DNA of 42,317 nucleotides, from assembly GCA_015655195.1 (NCBI GenBank), contig JAATFM010000324.1, positions 1 to 42,317 on the forward strand, written 5' to 3'. This document shows positions 8,408 to 18,177 of the stretch, in pieces. The first letter of the stretch is position 1. The number at the start of each line of letters is the position of its first letter. The stretch is from Terriglobales bacterium. Its GTDB lineage: Bacteria > Acidobacteriota > Terriglobia > Terriglobales > Acidobacteriaceae. The position numbers and the translations under genes are program-made. The notes below the pieces were generated by a model. It searched no databases, was not told the origin of the DNA, and saw only the letters and a program-made list of their open reading frames with translations.

Positions 8408-8454
8408 TGTGCTATCCCATCCTTGCGACAGAAAAAAGTCGCAAGGGTGGGGCA
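8408..8454. repeat. Palindromic repeat family A, copy 1
   Basis: This is an imperfect 47-bp palindrome. The arm cccatccttgcgac (8416-8429) pairs with gtcgcaagggtggg (8438-8451, one G-T wobble) around an A-rich 8-base loop, with flanks gtgctat and gcac. It is nearly the reverse complement of the copy at 17084-17130. It lies between the CPBP-like gene and the sigma-54 activator, in a 214-bp gap that otherwise shows no gene. Confidence 0.85.
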
Positions 8455-8612
8455 CGGAGGTTTTCTGCTTACTACTGTTTTTATCCCTCGTTTCTTGTCC
8501 CTTTGTTGCCTCATCCTTCATTCCTCTCCCCTGCCCCAACCCCTTTGTCCGTGTTAGAAAAGTGGTACGGCATCCACCGGCTTGGGAGATGCCGCAGATA
8601 GATCGGATAAAT

Positions 8613-10019
<1,407 letters not shown>

Positions 10020-10081
10020 CCGCTATACCCTGACCAAGACACCCTGATCGCGGTATAAGGATACGAAGGCTTAGCGCCACC

Positions 10082-11992
10082 ATGCGCCTGAAGACCAAAC
10101 TCGTGCTGGCAATTACGGCCCTGGTGCTTCTCATCGCCGGGACGCTCTCGCTGGTCTACGTGAGCCAGCTCCTGCGCACTTCCATTCAGGGGTCTTACGA
10201 GAACAACCGCATGGTCGCCGACCAGGTGCGTTTCGCCGTACAGAACGCCCTCCAGACCGGCCTGCAGGACCAGAAGATCGATCCCGGCCATCCGGAGCAG
10301 CTCCACGAGCTGGCGCTCGCAGCCGTTCGCAACAACCAGACGCTGCAAGCCGTCCTTGATTCCGTCAACCGCTACTCGCTCACGGTTTACGACATCAATG
10401 TTGCCGACTACACCGGCCAGACGCTGCTCAGCACCAATCCCCTCAACCAGGACAAGCCGCTGCCCGTACGGCCCGATTACCACCAGATTCTCGAAGCCGA
10501 TCCCATCAAGCTCTCGCAGATCGTCTTCGGCGAGCCGCAAATCTACGACATCGCCGTGCCGATCGAGCGCAACGGCCAGCCCTTCGTGAGCGTACATATC
10601 GGCGTCAGCACCACGTTTCTTCGCGCCGTTTACAAACCCTGGCTGCTGGAATCCGCCAACCTGATGGGCCTCGTCCTCGGAGCCGCGCTCGTCGTCGCGC
10701 TGTTTCTCAGCAACTTCGCTCTCCGCCCCATCGAAGAGATTTCCATGCAGCTCGACTACTGGATCACGCCGGGCGAGGAGGAAGATTCCGCCCGCGCCAG
10801 CCTCCCGGCCAGCCATGATCCCGCCGTCCGCGTCACCCACCAGATCGAGCGCATCGGCCAGCGGATGCGCGATACGGAAGAGGTTTTCTCCACCCTCAAG
10901 GACAATCTCGACCAGGTTCTCGGCAACCTGCAGGACGGCATCCTGCTCTTCACCGGCGATCAGCGCGCCGTGCTGGTCTCGGACGCCGCGCGCCGCTTTC
11001 TGCGCATCGATCCCGACGCCATTCTCGGCCTGAAAGCCTCGGAAATCTTCGACCGCACCACCTTCCTCGGCCACGCCCTCCGCGACGCCTTCGACTCCCG
11101 CACCCCGCTTCCGCCGGAGGAGATTCCCACCGAGACCGGCCTCCGCGTGCAGGCCTCCGTCCAGTTCATCCAGGACGACGACTCGGGCCTGAGCATCGGC
11201 GCGCTTGTCACCCTCCGCGATCTTGGCTCCGTCGAGGCCATTGAATCCGGCATTGAAATTTCGAGCCGCATGTCGGCCATCGGGCGGCTCACCTCCGGCG
11301 TGGCGCACGAGGTAAAGAATCCCATCAACGCCATCGTGGTGCATCTTGAACTGCTCAAAAACAAGCTGGTCGGCACCAGTCCGCAGGCCACGCGCCACCT
11401 TGACATCATCGATTCCGAGATTCACCGCCTCGACCGCGTCGTGCAGTCGCTGGTGGATTTCTCGCGCCCCGTGGAGCCGAAGTTTGAGGAGTACGATCTG
11501 CGCGAGATTGTCACCCAGGTGGCCGAGCTTGCCGCCGATGAAATTTTCACCCGCGGCGTTCATCTTCACAAACACCTGCCCTCCAACCCGGTCCCTGTCA
11601 ACATTGACGCGGACCTCCTCAAGCAGGCTCTGCTCAACGTCATCCTGAACGGCGCGCAGGCCATGCCCGATGGCGGCAATCTCGATGTGAAGCTGGACAG
11701 CGACCGCAAGACCGCCATGGTCCGCGTGCTCGATGAAGGCACAGGCATTCCCGACGAAATCCGCGAGAAAATCTTCGACCTTTATTTCACTACCAAGGCC
11801 GAAGGCAGCGGCATCGGACTCGCAATGACCTACCGGATCCTTCAACTGCACCACGGCAATATCGAGATACAATCAAGGGCAGACCGGGGAACGGAGTTCT
11901 GCCTCCGCCTTCCGCTGGCCTATCCGGAATGGACAGGCCGGTTTCGACTCCAACCGGCAGCGATCGAGCAGAAAAAAAAGGGGCAGCAATGA
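10082..11992 (+). CDS. Membrane sensor histidine kinase (NtrB/AtoS-like)
   Basis: This 636-residue kinase probably phosphorylates the upstream sigma-54 activator. An N-terminal helix (residues 7-28) and a second helix (about 191-212) bracket an extracytoplasmic sensor region. A HAMP-like segment and a PAS-like domain follow (about 275-385, 'LQDGILLFTGDQRAVLVSDA'). The HisKA box 'SGVAHEVKNPIN' carries the phospho-accepting His409. The ATPase domain has the N-box 'NVILNGAQAM', G1 'DEGTGIP', F-box 'FDLYFTTK' and G2 'GSGIGLAM'. All kinase boxes look intact. ATG 10082 gives a sensible N-terminal membrane anchor. The stop overlaps the following lipoprotein start as ATGA. Confidence 0.93.
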   Translation: MRLKTKLVLAITALVLLIAGTLSLVYVSQLLRTSIQGSYENNRMVADQVRFAVQNALQTGLQDQKIDPGHPEQLHELALAAVRNNQTLQAVLDSVNRYSLTVYDINVADYTGQTLLSTNPLNQDKPLPVRPDYHQILEADPIKLSQIVFGEPQIYDIAVPIERNGQPFVSVHIGVSTTFLRAVYKPWLLESANLMGLVLGAALVVALFLSNFALRPIEEISMQLDYWITPGEEEDSARASLPASHDPAVRVTHQIERIGQRMRDTEEVFSTLKDNLDQVLGNLQDGILLFTGDQRAVLVSDAARRFLRIDPDAILGLKASEIFDRTTFLGHALRDAFDSRTPLPPEEIPTETGLRVQASVQFIQDDDSGLSIGALVTLRDLGSVEAIESGIEISSRMSAIGRLTSGVAHEVKNPINAIVVHLELLKNKLVGTSPQATRHLDIIDSEIHRLDRVVQSLVDFSRPVEPKFEEYDLREIVTQVAELAADEIFTRGVHLHKHLPSNPVPVNIDADLLKQALLNVILNGAQAMPDGGNLDVKLDSDRKTAMVRVLDEGTGIPDEIREKIFDLYFTTKAEGSGIGLAMTYRILQLHHGNIEIQSRADRGTEFCLRLPLAYPEWTGRFRLQPAAIEQKKKGQQ

Positions 11993-12564
11993 AGTTGTAT
12001 CTCGCACGCATCGCGTGTTTTTTGCCTTTGGTTCTGGCTGGCTGCGGTCACAGGCGTCAGGCGCAAAACCAGCCTCCACTTGCCCCGCCGGTAGACGACG
12101 GCCCCGTCGCCGGTTCCGCGGCAAACAATCCGCCGCCGCCCGTTGTAACTCCGCCGCCAACCGAGACAAAGCCCGCTCAAGATACGGCCCAGAATCAGGA
12201 GCCGCCCAGACCAGCGCCCAGGCACAAAAAGCCCAAGCCGGCTTCCACTGCGGGCAGCAACGCTACCGCGCCGCCGCCCGCAAATCAGCAGGCTTCTAAC
12301 GGCACGCCCGAAGTGAGCGCCATCGGCAAACTTTCCTCCGGCGAGCCGGCGGACCTGCGAACGCAGACAGTAAGCTCGCTCAACGGCACCGAGCACGGCC
12401 TCAACGGCATCACGCGCAAGCTCTCCGACCAGGAAACAAAGACCTCCGCGCAGATTCGCGAGTACATCAAGCAGGCTCGCGCCGCGCTGACCTCGAACGA
12501 CCTGGACGGCGCGAAAACCCTCGCCACCAAGGCGCGTCTGCTGCTCAACGAGTTGACACAGTAG
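11989..12564 (+). CDS. Proline-rich lipoprotein coupled to the sensor kinase
   Basis: From ATG 11989, which has GGGG 5 bases upstream and overlaps the kinase stop, the frame encodes 191 residues. A lipoprotein signal peptide ends in the lipobox 'LVLAGC' (Cys about 18). A low-complexity Pro/Ala/Gln region follows ('NNPPPPVVTPPP', 'PRPAPRHKKPKP'), then a helical C-terminal part ('ITRKLSDQETKTSAQIREYI' and 'ALTSNDLDGAKTLATKARLL'), resembling a single TPR-like hairpin. No catalytic motif is seen. An earlier in-frame start at 11929 lies inside the kinase gene and lacks a signal sequence. The coupling suggests an envelope partner of the sensor, but this is inference. A family-A palindrome follows. 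Confidence 0.8.
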   Translation: MKLYLARIACFLPLVLAGCGHRRQAQNQPPLAPPVDDGPVAGSAANNPPPPVVTPPPTETKPAQDTAQNQEPPRPAPRHKKPKPASTAGSNATAPPPANQQASNGTPEVSAIGKLSSGEPADLRTQTVSSLNGTEHGLNGITRKLSDQETKTSAQIREYIKQARAALTSNDLDGAKTLATKARLLLNELTQ

Positions 12565-12610
12565 TAAACCGCTGCGGCAAGCCATCTTGTCAGCCAGAAC
12601 GAGGTTTTCC

Positions 12611-12651
12611 GTGCCCCATCCCTGCGCCTTTTTTTGGCGCAGGGATGGGAT
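12611..12651. repeat. Palindromic repeat family A, copy 2
   Basis: This is a perfect 14-base inverted repeat: cccatccctgcgcc (12615-12628) and ggcgcagggatggg (12636-12649), with a seven-T loop. The left flank gtgc and right flank ata match the family; the outer right flank is diverged. It lies in the gap between the convergent lipoprotein and VWFA genes, so it could help terminate both, although no T-run follows the stem. Confidence 0.85.
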
Positions 12652-12680
12652 AACTGGGAGCCGCATCGCAGCCCAAGTCC

Positions 12681-13895
12681 TTACTCCACCGCGGGCTTGG
12701 CCTTGTAGCCGTCGCGGGCGATGACATCGTATTTCAGAGGCTTGTGCTTCTCGTCCTGAAAGGCGAGCGGGTGGCCTTCGTTGTCGACCAGCTCCACGCG
12801 GAGCTTGCGATAAGTGCCGTCCTGCTTGGTATTGCTGGGGCGATAGATGATCTCGTACTTGGAGCGGATGCTGTTGTTGATGTCGGAAAAAATATCCGGC
12901 ATCTCGCCGATGAAGCGCGGAAAGTAGCTGTTGCCGCCGGTGACCTTGGCAAAAGTCTTCATCTCGTTATCGGCTTGCAGGTAATCCATGTCGCGCATGG
13001 AACTGCGCATTCCGCCCATGCCTTCCGTCATCGCGCGAAGAGCACCGCCGGTGGAAACGGTAAAGATCGTAATGTCCGGCGTGTTCTTGACGCTCTGGAG
13101 AATCTTGTCGAAGGTGAGCTTGGAAAATGTGTCGCGGCCGGAGGCGATGACGATGATGTACTTGCGTCCCTCGATGCGGCTGAGCCGGTCCTCGGCCTCA
13201 TGGAGCGCGTCGAAGAGGTTGCGGTCGGTAAAGCCGGGCATTCGCAGCATGTTGATGGCTTCGAGAAGCTGCCGCTTGTCCTGCGTGAAATCCGTCACGA
13301 TCTGGGTTCGCAGGTCGAAGGTCATCAGCGCGACGTAATCCTGCGGCCGGAGCTGCTCGGCAAAGGCCCATGCGGCGTTCCGCATGTCGTAAATGAAGTT
13401 GTAGTTGGTGGCGGAGAACTCGCAGAGTAGGAGCGCGGTAATGGGCGCTTCCACGCGCTTGAAGCCGATAATCTTCTGCGGATTGCCGTCCTCGTAGACG
13501 CGGAAGTTCTCCGGCTTGAGGCTGGGAACGAACTGGTGCGTCTTTTCAAGGATGACGCCCACATCGACGGTGACTTCCGGCACGTCAATGTGCAGGGTCG
13601 GAATATTGCTCATCCCCTCGGGCTGCTTGAACTTGGGCTCCGCGGGCGCGGGTGGAGGCGCGTCGGCGGGCTGGTCCTTCTTCTTCGGCAGCGCGATGGG
13701 GCCGTTGTCGCCAGCCGGGCCGCCGGAGTCCGGGGCGGTCTGGTCGGGCTGCTGCTGTTGAGGCTGTTGAGGCTGTTGCGGCTGCTGCGGCGGTGTGGGC
13801 GTGGGATTCTGCGCAACGGATGCGGAGAATGCGGCCCCGGCAAAAACAATCGCGACAAACAGCCGGAAGATGCGGGATTGGAACCGGATAGACAT
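12681..13895 (-). CDS. Secreted VWFA-related acidobacterial protein
   Basis: This 404-residue exported protein matches the acidobacterial VWFA-related family. It has a signal peptide (residues 1-28, ending 'SASVA'), a Pro/Gln-rich spacer ('PPQQPQQPQQPQQQQ'), a conserved lead 'VDVGVILEKTHQFVPSLKPENFRVYEDG', then the von Willebrand A domain ('RNAAWAFAEQLRPQDYVALMTF', 'RKYIIVIASGRDTF', 'TIFTVSTGG'). The MIDAS motif DxSxS is changed to 'EFSAT' (Glu159, Ser161, Thr163), so metal-dependent ligand binding may be lost. I chose the ATG ending at 13895, not 13937, because of the GAGG site just upstream and the clean signal peptide. It is divergent from the S55 peptidase gene, with a 71-bp shared promoter gap. 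The ligand is unknown. Confidence 0.88.
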   Translation of the reverse strand: MSIRFQSRIFRLFVAIVFAGAAFSASVAQNPTPTPPQQPQQPQQPQQQQPDQTAPDSGGPAGDNGPIALPKKKDQPADAPPPAPAEPKFKQPEGMSNIPTLHIDVPEVTVDVGVILEKTHQFVPSLKPENFRVYEDGNPQKIIGFKRVEAPITALLLCEFSATNYNFIYDMRNAAWAFAEQLRPQDYVALMTFDLRTQIVTDFTQDKRQLLEAINMLRMPGFTDRNLFDALHEAEDRLSRIEGRKYIIVIASGRDTFSKLTFDKILQSVKNTPDITIFTVSTGGALRAMTEGMGGMRSSMRDMDYLQADNEMKTFAKVTGGNSYFPRFIGEMPDIFSDINNSIRSKYEIIYRPSNTKQDGTYRKLRVELVDNEGHPLAFQDEKHKPLKYDVIARDGYKAKPAVE

Positions 13896-13966
13896 AGCAG
13901 CCTCAATGCCAACAGAATACGCCACCGGATGCACCACGGGCGGCGCGCCGATTTACAGTTATAGAC

Positions 13967-15937
13967 GTGAGAACAGGCGCGAAGGAAATAGGTTTTCGGC
14001 GGCTGGCAGCGATCGGCCTCTTGGCCGCGGCGCTTGCGGCCCCGGTTTTGGCACAGGTTTCAGCCAAGGCTCCAGTTGCAGCCTCGGTACAGCAGCTTCC
14101 TCCGCCCAGCACAGGCGGATTTTTCCCGCTGAGCGAAGTGAAGCGCGGAATGATCGGCACGGCGTGGACCGTCTTTACCGGCACGCAGCCGGAGCCGATG
14201 CAGGTGGAAATTCTCGGCGTTCTACGTGGTGGGCGCGGTCCGGGACACGATATGATCCTGGCGCAACTGCACGGCACAAAGCCCGAATACACGGGCGTAG
14301 TGGCCGGCATGAGCGGCAGCCCGGTTTATATCGGTGACAAGCTGCTCGGCTCGCTCTCCTTCCGCATCGGGCAGTTCAGCAAAGACCCCATTGCCGGGAT
14401 TACGCCGATTGAGCAGATGCTGGAAGTTCGGGATTTGCCTCCCTCCCACCCTAGCGACAAAAACAACGACGTCGCGAGGGTGGGGCACCCGGATTTCGCT
14501 TCCCTGCCCGCGGGAGATTCCAGTTCACAGGTCAGTGCGAGTTCCGGCTCGCTGCCCGCGGCTGGCGACACCAATATGCAGGCAATGGAAACGCCGCTCG
14601 TGATGAGCGGATTCCGGCCCGAAGCTGTACGGCTCTGGCAGGACAGGATGAAAGGCACGGGCCTCGACATGGTCGCTGCGGGCGGAATGGGCGGCTCGTC
14701 TGTTTCGCAGGCCACTTCGCAGACTGGCGAGGCCGGAGCTATCGCGTCGATTCTGCCCGGCTCGGCGGTCAGCGCGCAGCTTGTGCGCGGCGATCTTGAA
14801 ATCGCCGCCACCTGCACCGTTACCTACGTCGATCCCAAGCAGCTTCTCGCCTGCGGCCATCCAATCCTCCAGGCCGGGTCGATAAGCGTGCCGATGACCG
14901 CGACCGAAGTCGTAGCCACTCTGGCCTCGCCGCTCAACGCCTTCAAGATCGTCAACACCGGCGCGGAGATCGGCGCTTTCACCGAAGACCGCGACGCGGC
15001 GATCAAAGGCATCTTCGGCGCAAAGGCGCGGATGATTCCCGTTGCAATCTCGATACACGGCGTGCCGAACGCGGGCGGGGATGGCACGCAGGCAATGAAG
15101 CCGCGCAAGCTGAACGTAGAGGTTCTGGACCTGCCAATGCTTACACCGCAGGCGATTCTGGTTTCCATCTATAACGCGCTGCTCGAATCGAACGAGAGCA
15201 GCTCCGACACAAGCTATCACGTGAGCGGCAGCATGGAGCTGGACGGCGCAAATTCCAATTCCGAATCCGCTCCGATTGACGCCTGGGCCAGCGGCGGCGA
15301 CGGGCAGCCGGCTTCCATGATGGCAGCCCTCGGCACGGCGCAGGATTTCACCCGCTTCTATCTCAGCAGCGGCAGGCAGGGATCGATTCGCGGCGTCCAT
15401 CTCGATGTCGAAGTGATTCCGCGGCGCATCGCCGTCGAGCTTGAATCGGCGCGCATCGTTTCGAGCAACATCGTTCACGCCGGCGACACGGTAACGATTG
15501 AAGCCACGGTGCGGCCCTACCAGCAGCCTGCCCGAAATATCCGGGTTCCAGTCACACTGCCGGCGCGTTTGCAGCCCGGCGCGGTGCGGGTGCTGGTCTC
15601 GGACGCGGCCACGCTCGAACGGACGCTCGACCAGCCGAGGATGACGGCAAAATCGCAAAGCCTCGACGCCGCGCTGGCACAGGCGCGGGCGCAACACGCC
15701 GCGGACCGCGTCTACGTGAGCCTGCTGGAGCCGGAGACACAGGCCGGCGTGGACGGACGGGCACTGACCGGTCTGCCGCTCTCGATGGCAAACGCACTGG
15801 AAACGCAGCGCGCCGGCCAGGAGGCGACATTAAACGGCGAAACGGCGATTACCGTTGCGGATTCCCCGGTGGGCGGGCTCCTCGGCGGCTTTCAGATTCT
15901 GACTGTGCAAATCGAACCGGGCGGCGGAGTACACTAG
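13967..15937 (+). CDS. Secreted S55 (SpoIVB-like) serine peptidase
   Basis: This 656-residue protein has a signal peptide (residues 10-30, ending 'APVLAQ') and S55-peptidase features. 'GMSGSPVYIGDKLLGSLSF' (Ser116/Ser118) is the serine loop, and the 'TYVDP...LLACGHPI' segment carries His298. In Bacillus SpoIVB the His segment precedes the Ser loop; here the Ser loop comes first, so the domain looks permuted. A beta-rich C-terminal part follows ('VHAGDTVTIEATVRPYQQPARN'). A copy of palindromic repeat A lies inside the frame (residues about 158-174), in the linker between the two halves. The GTG at 13967 has no ribosome site; a TACAGT element 7 bases upstream suggests a leaderless start. Substrate unknown. 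Confidence 0.85.
   Translation: MRTGAKEIGFRRLAAIGLLAAALAAPVLAQVSAKAPVAASVQQLPPPSTGGFFPLSEVKRGMIGTAWTVFTGTQPEPMQVEILGVLRGGRGPGHDMILAQLHGTKPEYTGVVAGMSGSPVYIGDKLLGSLSFRIGQFSKDPIAGITPIEQMLEVRDLPPSHPSDKNNDVARVGHPDFASLPAGDSSSQVSASSGSLPAAGDTNMQAMETPLVMSGFRPEAVRLWQDRMKGTGLDMVAAGGMGGSSVSQATSQTGEAGAIASILPGSAVSAQLVRGDLEIAATCTVTYVDPKQLLACGHPILQAGSISVPMTATEVVATLASPLNAFKIVNTGAEIGAFTEDRDAAIKGIFGAKARMIPVAISIHGVPNAGGDGTQAMKPRKLNVEVLDLPMLTPQAILVSIYNALLESNESSSDTSYHVSGSMELDGANSNSESAPIDAWASGGDGQPASMMAALGTAQDFTRFYLSSGRQGSIRGVHLDVEVIPRRIAVELESARIVSSNIVHAGDTVTIEATVRPYQQPARNIRVPVTLPARLQPGAVRVLVSDAATLERTLDQPRMTAKSQSLDAALAQARAQHAADRVYVSLLEPETQAGVDGRALTGLPLSMANALETQRAGQEATLNGETAITVADSPVGGLLGGFQILTVQIEPGGGVH
14445..14488. 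repeat. Palindromic repeat family A, copy 3, inside a coding frame
   Basis: The arms cccaccctagcgac (14445-14458) and gtcgcgagggtggg (14471-14484) differ at one pair, and gcac follows as in the other copies. The loop (12 bases) is longer and A/C-rich. It lies in frame in the S55 peptidase gene and encodes a Pro/Ser/Asp/Asn-rich stretch including 'SHPSDKNNDVARVG', which reads unlike the surrounding protein. Confidence 0.8.
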
Positions 15938-16031
15938 AGATCAAAGGACGTTCCTCCGAAAACGATCCCCTTATCCGTGCCGGCTTTTCTCTGGTTCTTC
16001 ACCCCCCACTCCTGCGAGGACACGCGCGACC

Positions 16032-17042
16032 ATGTCTCAGATTCACGGATTGGCAGCCCATGCGGCGGGCGCTGAGCTTCTGCGCTTCCACTACGAGCCG
16101 GGCGAGCTTGCCCCACACGAAGTGGAAATCGCCATTACGCACTGCGGCATCTGCCACAGCGACCTGCATCTCATTGCCAACGACTGGGGTGTGAGCCAGT
16201 ACCCGTTCATTCCGGGCCACGAAGTGATCGGCATGGTAGCGGCGCTGGGCGCGGATGTCAAAGGATTCACCCTGGACCAGCGCGTCGGCCTCGGCTGGCA
16301 GTCGAACTCCTGCGGCACCTGCGAGTGGTGCATCCAAGGCAAGGAAAACCTCTGCGCGCAGATGGAAGCCACCTGCATTCACCGGCATGGCGGCTACGCG
16401 GAGCGCGTGCGCGCCAATGCGCGCTTTGTCGTGCCGATTCCCGAGGCTCTCGAAAGCCCGAGCGCAGCCCCGCTGCTCTGCGGCGGTATCACGGTTTACA
16501 GCCCGCTGCGCGAGCACGGCGTGAATCCCTCGTCGCGCGTCGGCGTCATCGGCATCGGCGGGCTGGGGCACATGGCGATTCAGTTCGCAAAAGCTTTCGG
16601 TGCGGAGGTAACGGCATTCTCCACCTCTCCGACGAAGGAAAAAGAAGCGCACGCGCTCGGCGCACACCACTTTGTCAACATGCGCGAAACGCGGGCGCTG
16701 GTCGGCGTTGCCGGGCAATTCGACCTGATTCTCAGCACCGTAAACGCCGACCAGGACTGGAGCATTTTCCTGCAGGCGCTGCGGCCTACGGGAACGCTGG
16801 TCTTTGTTGGTGTCATGCCGAATCCGGTCGCATTGGGTCCGGTCTTTCCGCTCATCTCGCAGCAGAAGAGCGTGGCTGGAAGCCCCATCGGCAGCCCGGC
16901 GCGCATCCGCGAGATGCTGGACGTTGCCGCGCGCCACGGCATCAAGGCGCAGGTAGAAGCCTTCCCGATGGCGAAGGCGAATGAAGCCATTGAAAAAGTG
17001 AAGAAGAACAAGGTCCGCTACCGCGCCGTACTGGCGAATTAA
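16032..17042 (+). CDS. Zinc-dependent alcohol dehydrogenase (CAD/YahK-like, NADP type)
   Basis: This 336-residue cytoplasmic enzyme of the medium-chain dehydrogenase family interconverts alcohols and aldehydes. Catalytic zinc ligands are visible: Cys38 in 'THCGICHSD', His63/Glu64 in 'PGHEVIG', and the later 'LLCGG' cysteine. The structural zinc site has four cysteines at 94, 97, 100 and 108. The nucleotide-binding loop is 'GIGGLGHMAIQ'. This pattern groups with cinnamyl-alcohol-dehydrogenase-like aldehyde reductases such as YahK, which use NADPH; cofactor and substrate are inferred. The start is ATG 16032, with GCGAGGA about 17 bases upstream, rather distant. A family-A repeat follows the gene. 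Confidence 0.92.
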   Translation: MSQIHGLAAHAAGAELLRFHYEPGELAPHEVEIAITHCGICHSDLHLIANDWGVSQYPFIPGHEVIGMVAALGADVKGFTLDQRVGLGWQSNSCGTCEWCIQGKENLCAQMEATCIHRHGGYAERVRANARFVVPIPEALESPSAAPLLCGGITVYSPLREHGVNPSSRVGVIGIGGLGHMAIQFAKAFGAEVTAFSTSPTKEKEAHALGAHHFVNMRETRALVGVAGQFDLILSTVNADQDWSIFLQALRPTGTLVFVGVMPNPVALGPVFPLISQQKSVAGSPIGSPARIREMLDVAARHGIKAQVEAFPMAKANEAIEKVKKNKVRYRAVLAN

Positions 17043-17083
17043 GAAGCGGAGTCAGCGGTGCTGGCGGAGTTAGCAAAAGCCCC

Positions 17084-17130
17084 GTGCCCCATCCTCGCGA
17101 CTTTTTTCTGTCGCGAGGGTGGGATAGCAC
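17084..17130. repeat. Palindromic repeat family A, copy 4
   Basis: The arms cccatcctcgcgac (17088-17101) and gtcgcgagggtggg (17110-17123) pair with one G-T wobble around an 8-base T-rich loop. The outer flanks gtgc and atagcac match the reverse complement of copy 1 at 8408-8454 across the whole 47 bp with few changes. It separates the alcohol dehydrogenase gene from hslR. Confidence 0.88.
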
Positions 17131-17147
17131 TCCCGTAAAATTCCCCT

Positions 17148-17525
17148 ATGTCGCAATTCCGAATCGACAAATGGCTCTGGGCCGCGCGTTTTTACAAGAC
17201 TCGCGCACTGGCCAGCAAAGCCTGCGACCTGGGCCGCATCCAGTCCAACGGCATCGACGCCAAGCCGGCGCGTGAAGTCCGCATCGGCGATATGCTGCGC
17301 ATTCGCAACGAAGGCGGCGAATTTGAAATCGAAGTTCTCGCGTTAAGCGAAGTCCGCGGCCCTGCCAGCACGGCACAGGCACTCTACCGCGAAACCGATG
17401 TCAGCAAAGAGCGCCGCGCCCGCGAGGCTGAAGCGCGAAAGACGATGCAGGCCATAATGCCCGTGCCCGAACACCGGCCTTCCAAGCGCGACCGGCGCTT
17501 GATTCATCGTTTTCGCGGAGATTAA
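17148..17525 (+). CDS. hslR: S4-domain RNA-binding protein, Hsp15-like
   Basis: This 125-residue basic protein starts directly with an S4 domain ('RIDKWLWAARFYKTRALASKAC', then 'GRIQSNGIDAKPAREVRIGD'). In Escherichia coli Hsp15 binds 50S subunits that carry a stalled nascent chain and frees them for recycling; it is cytoplasmic. A charged C-terminal extension ('KERRAREAEARKT' and 'PSKRDRRLIHRFRGD') is typical of the family. There is no ribosome site, but TAAAAT sits 6 bases before the ATG, so the transcript may be leaderless. The flavin reductase-like gene follows after 39 bp. Confidence 0.88.
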   Translation: MSQFRIDKWLWAARFYKTRALASKACDLGRIQSNGIDAKPAREVRIGDMLRIRNEGGEFEIEVLALSEVRGPASTAQALYRETDVSKERRAREAEARKTMQAIMPVPEHRPSKRDRRLIHRFRGD

Positions 17526-17564
17526 CGCACTCCCAACCGCAAGCAGCAAGCGGAGGAATCTTCC

Positions 17565-18131
17565 ATGCAGAATTTTCCCATAGCAAAAACCCATCGCCTG
17601 ATCGAACCCGGCCCGGTCCTGCTCGTAACGACCTTTCACAAAGACCGCGCCAACATTATGACCATCGGCTTCCACATGATGATTCAGCATGGGCCACCGC
17701 CGCTGATCGGCTGCATCATCGGCCCGTGGGACCACAGCTACGAGGCCCTGCGAAAGACCGGCGAGTGCGTGCTGGCAGTTCCCGGCGTCGATCTGGCGGA
17801 AAAGGCCGTTGACATCGGCAACTGTTCCGGAAGCGACATGGACAGCGATACGGACAAGTTCGAGAAATTCCACCTCACGCAGCTTCCCGCCAAACGCGTC
17901 AAAGCTCCGCTCGTGAAGGAATGCCTGGCAAACATCGAGTGCCGCGTCGCCGACACGCACCTCGTCAACGCCTACAGCCTTTTCATCCTCGAAGCCGTCC
18001 ACGCGCACATCAATCCTGAGCGCAAGGAGCAGCGCACCTTTCACCATCGCGGCGACGGCACCTTTACCGTGGATGGCCGCATCCTGAACCTGCAAGAGCG
18101 CATGGTGAAGTGGAAGATGTTTCAGGACTGA
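17565..18131 (+). CDS. Flavin reductase-like FMN-binding protein
   Basis: This 188-residue protein has the split-barrel flavin reductase-like fold: 'PGPVLLVTTFHKDRANIMTIGFHM' at the N-terminus, 'PPPLIGCIIGPWDHSYEALRKTGECVLAVP' in the middle, and 'LFILEAVHAHINPE' as a late strand. Such proteins bind FMN and either reduce flavins with NAD(P)H or act as small flavoproteins; which applies cannot be told. It is preceded by a strong GGAGGAA site 6 bases before the ATG. No monooxygenase partner is adjacent. Fold assignment is good; function is open. Confidence 0.85.
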   Translation: MQNFPIAKTHRLIEPGPVLLVTTFHKDRANIMTIGFHMMIQHGPPPLIGCIIGPWDHSYEALRKTGECVLAVPGVDLAEKAVDIGNCSGSDMDSDTDKFEKFHLTQLPAKRVKAPLVKECLANIECRVADTHLVNAYSLFILEAVHAHINPERKEQRTFHHRGDGTFTVDGRILNLQERMVKWKMFQD

Positions 18132-18177
18132 GGCGGCTTCGCCCTTCGCCCCTGTCTCTAGTAGACTCAACGGCAGC

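Noticed and set aside
12615-12649. Family-A hairpins as ordinary intrinsic terminators
   Set aside because: The T-run is in the loop, not after the stem, copies occur in both orientations, and one lies inside a coding frame.
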